Below, one piece after another: positions 59,180 through 64,000 of a stretch of 64,000 nt of DNA. The number at the start of each line of letters is the position of its first letter. Position 1 is the stretch's first letter. This stretch comes from Sporothrix humicola. Taxonomy: Eukaryota > Ascomycota > Sordariomycetes > Ophiostomatales > Ophiostomataceae. The notes beneath the pieces are model-generated. The model worked only from the letters and a program-made list of their open reading frames with translations. It did not search any database and was not told where the DNA came from. Where the stretch lies: NCBI GenBank assembly GCA_021396245.1, contig WNYE01000023.1:124001-188000 (forward strand). Direction: 5' to 3'. The translations under genes were made by a program, and so were the position numbers.

Positions 59180-60702
59180 ATGATGTTCAAGTCTGCTCTC
59201 GTCGCTCTCGGCAGCATTGCTGCCCTCACCGAGGCCACGGCCATCAAGCGCACCCCGACTGAGGATGAGCCCAAGCTCGGCAAGCGTGCTGCGTCGACTT
59301 GTCTGAGCCAGAACGCCGTTCAGACTGGCAGTTTCGTTACTGGCCAACAAAACGACGTCGCCGCCGACGGCCAGAGCAACTCTGAGACGTAAGTGCTTAT
59401 TCCACTGCCACTTTATGATTTTTTTTTTTTTTTTTTTTTGTATGGCTCCTTGTTCTAACTTAACATCAGCGATACTGCCAACTTCATCAACTTCTGCTCG
59501 GGCCAGACCCTGACCAACGGTCTGCAGGTCAAGACTGGCTCTTGCAACGGTATTGGTAGGTTTATTTTCCTCCTCCTTTCCCCTTCGATCTTCATCCCTT
59601 CTAACAAATCAGTCATGGGCAAGATTCCTGCCTCGACCAACATGGTCTCGACGGTCATCCTTAACCCCAAGCTCAACGACAACCTGCAGGCCGAGACGAC
59701 CTTCAACATCACTCTGACTGTCGCCAACCTGAACCTGGGCACTTTCACCAACGCCACCAGCACCTACTACTCGGCACCCCAGGACCTCCAGAACGGCTTG
59801 ATTGTTGGCCACACCCACGTCACCGTCCAGGACGTCGGCAGCTCGTTCCAGTTCACTCAGCCTCTGGACGCCTCGCAGTTTGTCTTCTTCAAGGGTATCA
59901 ACGACGCCGGCAACGGCCGCGGCACTGTTACCACGGCAGTCACTGGTGGCCTGCCGGCCGGCAACTACCGTGTCTGCACCATGTCCTCGTCGGCTAACCA
60001 CCAGCCGGTGCTGATGCCTGTTGCCCAGCGTGGTTTCCAGGACGACTGCCGCTACTTCACTGTCGGCGGCGGCGGCAACGGCGGCAACAACAACAACAAC
60101 AACAACAACGCCGCTGGTAACACGAACAACGCTGGCACTGGCAACACGAACAACGCCGGTGCCGCAACGACCTCTGCGGCTGCCGCCACCACGACCACTA
60201 CTAACAACAACGGCAACGGCAACAATGGCGGTGGCCGTGGCGGTCGTGGCGGCAACCGGGGCGGCAACAACGGCGGTAACAACAACAACGCGGGCAGCGC
60301 CACTACTTCGGGTAAGAAGAAGAAGTGCTCCTCTAAGTCGAGAGCCTAGGTCAATCGGGATCTAGGCCCATATCCATCCTGGTCCTATATGCTAACGCCG
60401 GCTCTTCTCGTGCCGTAGCCACCAACAACGCCGCAACAACTGCAGCTGCTACCAACAACAACGCCGCTTCCGGTGGTGCCATTGGCGGCATTGCTGCACC
60501 GACTGTCCAGGACTCGGGTAACGCTGACCGGCCGTTCTCGGTCAACGGCGACACGTTTGTCAACAAGTCGGCGGCCATCCAGCGCGCCTGCTCGGTTCAG
60601 AACAACCTGTGCGCCAACGCCGTCAACTCGGGACAGGTCACGGGCTTCACTGTCGGCGACTGCAACGCCCAGGAGACGGCTTGCGAAGCAGCGGCGCAGT
60701 AA
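59180..60702 (+). CDS. Egh16-like (MAS/gEgh16) secreted protein
   Basis: Four exons (59180-59388, 59470-59555, 59613-60311, 60419-60702) with introns of 81, 57 and 107 nt keep phase and give 425 residues. The signal peptide is at about 1-20 (MMFKSALVALGSIAALTEATA), followed by KR sites suited to Kex2. The core contains CSGQTLTNGLQ, MGKIPASTNMVSTVILNP, the HTHVTVQDVGS segment and FFKGINDAGNGRG, as in fungal proteins related to Blumeria Egh16 and Magnaporthe MAS1/MAS3. A Gly/Asn/Thr/Ala-rich linker follows, then a C-terminal Cys-containing module (AAIQRACSVQNNLCANAVNSG). Family members are secreted and often expressed during host surface penetration; biochemical function is unknown. Retaining intron 3 would replace the last 94 residues by a Lys/Ser-rich tail ending KSRA. 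Confidence 0.9.
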
Positions 60703-63098
60703 AGGATCAAAGACGGCCAAAGACAAAGAACACTTTTAGTGGTAGATGTTACTGACGTTGTTAGACAGCTGTTGACGCGAGTTCTGTGTGAGCTTGTTTT
60801 TTATTGCGAGTTATGTGTGATTGTCGGGTAAACAGAGAACCCCCTCTCACGAGTGTACTAGTACTACCCATGACGACTGATTCTTCTTTTTTATTTTCTT
60901 TACTCTGTACCTATTTCCCTTTGTGTTATGTCATGTTTACCTTTACCCTTTTTTATCTACCAATTTTTCTTTTTATCTATTTGACGATGTGTGTGTCCAG
61001 AGTTGGCTGGGTTACCAATTTTTTCTTGTCTCCTTTTCTTTTCCTGTACTACTTCACTTCTTTTTTCCGGTGTTGTCTCCTCTCTCTCTGAGACTTTTGA
61101 GCCAACGCTGGCTTTTCAACATCCATTTTCCCCCACTGAGAAAATCTATTCAAAAAAGAGACGTCTAGAAGAGGCATAGGAGGAGGGAGAATGGGGGATT
61201 GCGGGTTTCAGGACACTGAAGATTTTTCTTTTTTCACTTTTAAAGACTGGGATAGGATCCAGGGATATTATTATAGCAAAACGGGGGGAGAGACAAGAAC
61301 TGACTTGAAAGAGATTCTGAGGAAAAATGGCCGCTTCTGAGAAGGAGTGCAAAGCGAAGAAAATCAAGATAGTCAAAAGTTTTTCTCCCACACAAAAATG
61401 CAATCCAATCAAAAAAAAAGAAGAAGAAAAAAAGGAGGAAAAGAGAATATAGGAACACAAAACAGCTCAGCTTCTTCGGAGTTCATCTTGTGTATTGTGT
61501 CAGTGACCCACGGCCCAACTGTGACTGTGTTTGTAACTGTGACCATTCTGTGACCTGGCGGGACCCGGCTCTGACTGTACCAGGCTATGCAAGCGGCCTG
61601 TCGTGAAATTGCACCCAAACAAGAGGACGGGAGAAAAGAAGACTCCCAGGTCACACACATACACCAAACTGGGTCTCTCTGCCATCCCTTGTCACTTTTG
61701 TCCAGCATACTGTGTAGTTCGCCATCTGTCGTGCAGAAACCTGCAAAGCTTGCAGAATCTCGGCTGCAAGATCATTTGGCTGGAAAGGATCGAGAACAGA
61801 TAGATGATAGATGAGTAATGAAGAAAGAAAAAAAAACGCAAAAAGACGACTATTAAAAAAAATAAAAAAAGAATGGGCACATCATGCTCGATCAGATTGC
61901 ACAAAAAGGGTACATGCGTATGATAATGAATAGACAGAATAAAATAAACTGTACTGTTGAAGAAGTTGGACCGAGAAACAAAATAAAATTACGGGAGACG
62001 GCAGACAGGACGGGATTGATTTCATCGGGTGCCTACAGGTTATTTCCAACGTCTCTTGTTTCCCAGTCTCTCTCCGTTTGCTGCTTGTTTGCTTGTCATC
62101 AACGTCAAACTCACCGCCGGCAGTGCATCCGTGGTTTGTTGAAGAGGATTTATGACAACGGCCATAAGATACGATGGGGCTTGCCGGTGTACTCCACACA
62201 GTTTAACAAAAAAAAGAAGAAGAAAAGAAGGAAAGGAGAAAAAAGGATGTTGGACAAAGAAATATGAACAGGATGGCGAGATCTGGCGGGACCCGTTGGG
62301 AATACACCATGGTACGAGACAAAACACGAAGATGGAAAGGCACAAAATGGCCGAAACAAAGTGAGGCCGGCCCAAAGGAGGCGAAGGCATAAGAGAGAAG
62401 CACAAAAAGGAGAGACACCGTCCGTACAAACAAGAACAAACAAACGTAAACGGCGGGTCTGTCTCGGCATCGGAGAATTTTGCTTGGATGCCCATCGTGT
62501 ATCGGCCATATTGGCTCCATTTTTGGCCATCTTGTGTCTTTTTGTGTCTCTCTTTGCAACCGTTGCCTGTTCCCATCGTCTCCATATTGCCTCTTTTGTC
62601 TTTCTTCTGTCTTTCGTTTGCCCCTCTTTCCTTTAATCTTCCGTCAACGGCTTCATCTCTAAATGACCCGGGAGAGACACAATCTGCTGTATTTTGTGTA
62701 TTTTGTGCATCTGTGTGTTCTTGCCTCCGTGTCTCTGTGGCTCTGTATCTTTGTATCTTTGTATTTTGTAGTCCGTATCCTTGTGGATGATGTTTTGTGT
62801 CTCAGCGGGATGCCCGACTTGATAGAGGAGAGCACAAAATATAGAATGGTATCGCAGCAATGATGCAAGACAGGGGAAACCACTCTCAGATATGTGATTT
62901 CAGATAGATGATGTTGGTGATCTTGTCGGATGGGAAATCTATATATGAAGAGTTGTCTCCTCCCTGATCCTTCTGATATTGGTCCAGACCAGGACAGTGT
63001 TCTCCAGCCATCGATAGTCCTTTCCCTCTACACAGCCCTGACTTTTATTGTCCCTCGTTATTATTTTTTTCTTCCTTTTTCACACCAAAACTGCCATC
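60703..63098. other. Gene-free stretch before the last gene
   Basis: About 2.4 kb. T-rich 3' sequence (60860-61080) is followed by A/G-rich blocks (61140-61460 and 62200-62430) and a T/G/C-rich segment (62500-62800). A TACTGTGTA copy lies at 61708. No supported gene or RNA. Confidence 0.5.
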
Positions 63099-64000
63099 AT
63101 GAAGTTCCAGTGGTTGGCCACCGCTGCCGCCTTGGCTCTCGCCGTTCTTCCTGCCGCGGCCTCGCCGGCCCGTCGCCTGCCCTCGGTGCCCAACAGCGAC
63201 GACAATAGCCCCAAGCTCCACAAGAACAATGCCGGCTTTGGTCTTCGTGGCCAAGAGAAACGGGACTATCGTCTTTCTGTTCCGGCCAATACCCGGACCG
63301 GCGCCATCACCGAAGAATTGACGGTGACGACGACGACGACCGTGACGGGTGTGCCCTCCTCCAGCTCGGCTGGCAGTGGCAGCTACACCTACAGCAGCAG
63401 CAGCCGCAGCCTCGAGTTGTCGTCGTCGTTGTCTTTTTCCTTGTCGTCGTTGAGCACAGAATCGGCCGGTGCCGTCAGTGGGACCAGCTCTAGCTGTGAG
63501 TCGCTCTTTCCTATTTTATTTTGTTTTTTTGTGTGCTTTTGTCATCAGGACCACCTCCTTCCTAATTCGACATTGATTCCCGTACTAACTATTTACTACT
63601 TGAGCAGCGTCCAACGACATCCACGGCTACAGCACGCAGTCTGCTCTTCCATCGGCCTCATCGACGCCGCCCATCTGGTCGTACCAGCCGGGTGTGACGC
63701 CCAACACGACCGCCGGCATTGTTGAGCACACGGCGACTGTGGACCTGTCTTCCTTGCCGGCCTCATCGTCGACGCCGTCGTCCTCCTCCCCGTCTTCGTC
63801 TTCTTCCTCGATCGAGTCGACTGTGACTGATTTTACGACCGTCACAACCGTCACGCTTTTGACGACTGTGTCTACCTTAACGACCGTCAGTCCGTCGCCG
63901 TCGCTCGCCTCGTCGGCCAACACTTCGTCGACGTCTAGTGGGCCACCATCGGATTATCCTTCCATGACTTCTCGGCCTCCTGTTCCTTCGACATTCCTCA
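63099..64000 (+). CDS. Secreted Ser/Thr-rich cell-surface protein (partial, truncated by the window end)
   Basis: Exons 63099-63495 and 63608 to beyond 64000 (112-nt intron, GTGAGT donor, CTAAC branch, GAGCAG acceptor, phase 1) are open at the window edge. The signal peptide is MKFQWLATAAALALAVLPAAASP, followed by ARRLPSVPNSDD and possible Kex2-type sites (GQEKRDYR). The rest is Ser/Thr/Pro-rich with Thr-Val clusters (TVTTTTTVTGVP, TTVTLLTTVSTLTT) and poly-Ser, as in heavily O-glycosylated fungal wall or GPI proteins. No catalytic domain is visible in the part present. The C-terminus, and therefore any GPI signal, lies outside the window. Confidence 0.8.

Noticed and set aside
1..64000. CRISPR arrays, bacterial operons, insertion sequences
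   Set aside because: The window is fungal, with spliceosomal introns throughout; no spaced direct repeats of CRISPR type or transposase genes were seen.

Overview
The window is nuclear DNA from a filamentous ascomycete, most likely a sordariomycete. The evidence is spliceosomal introns of about 57-145 nt with GTAAGT/GTATGT/GTACGT-like donors, CTAAC branch sites and pyrimidine-CAG acceptors, together with fungal-specific families (PalI/Rim9, Egh16-like secreted proteins, a GPI-anchored class III chitinase, S1/P1 nuclease, a Ypq-type PQ-loop transporter). Coding DNA is GC-rich and gene leaders are pyrimidine-rich on the sense strand. Assignment to an order is not possible by eye; Ophiostomatales would fit but is a guess.

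Layout. 1-17.7 kb: a gene desert with no convincing exon, strikingly enriched for the 9-mer TACTCCGTA/TACGGAGTA. 17.7-25.4 kb: two co-oriented genes that I align as divergent paralogues sharing one conserved domain (probably the fungal domain catalogued as DUF8032); the first is Gln/His/Pro-rich and probably carries a long 5' intron. 26.2-33.2 kb: a convergent housekeeping pair, Rqc2/Tae2 (ribosome quality control, + strand) and the coatomer gamma subunit Sec21 (- strand). 34.3-36.0 kb: an orphan, basic, low-complexity protein. 37.0-39.3 kb: PalI/Rim9 ambient-pH sensor component (- strand), followed by a 4.9 kb non-coding stretch. 44.2-45.6 kb: GPI-anchored GH18 chitinase (- strand). 46.8-47.7 kb: an unrecognised gene whose product repeats a FPRIxCGQxCCG motif three times, with a synonymous-substitution signature that supports the reading frame. 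48.1-49.3 kb: pirin-family protein (- strand). 50.3-51.6 kb: vacuolar basic-amino-acid PQ-loop transporter (- strand). 53.1-54.3 kb: secreted S1/P1 nuclease. 59.2-60.7 kb: Egh16-like secreted protein. 63.1 kb to the window end: start of a secreted Ser/Thr-rich surface protein, truncated by the window.

There is no single operon-like system. The right half holds several genes acting at the cell surface or in the secretory route (PalI, chitinase, nuclease, Egh16-like protein, Ser/Thr-rich protein), separated by long pyrimidine-rich leaders. The most novel signals are the triplicated CGQxCCG protein with an apparent frame-switching intron, the adjacent DUF8032-type paralogues, and the recurrent 9-mer in the gene desert.
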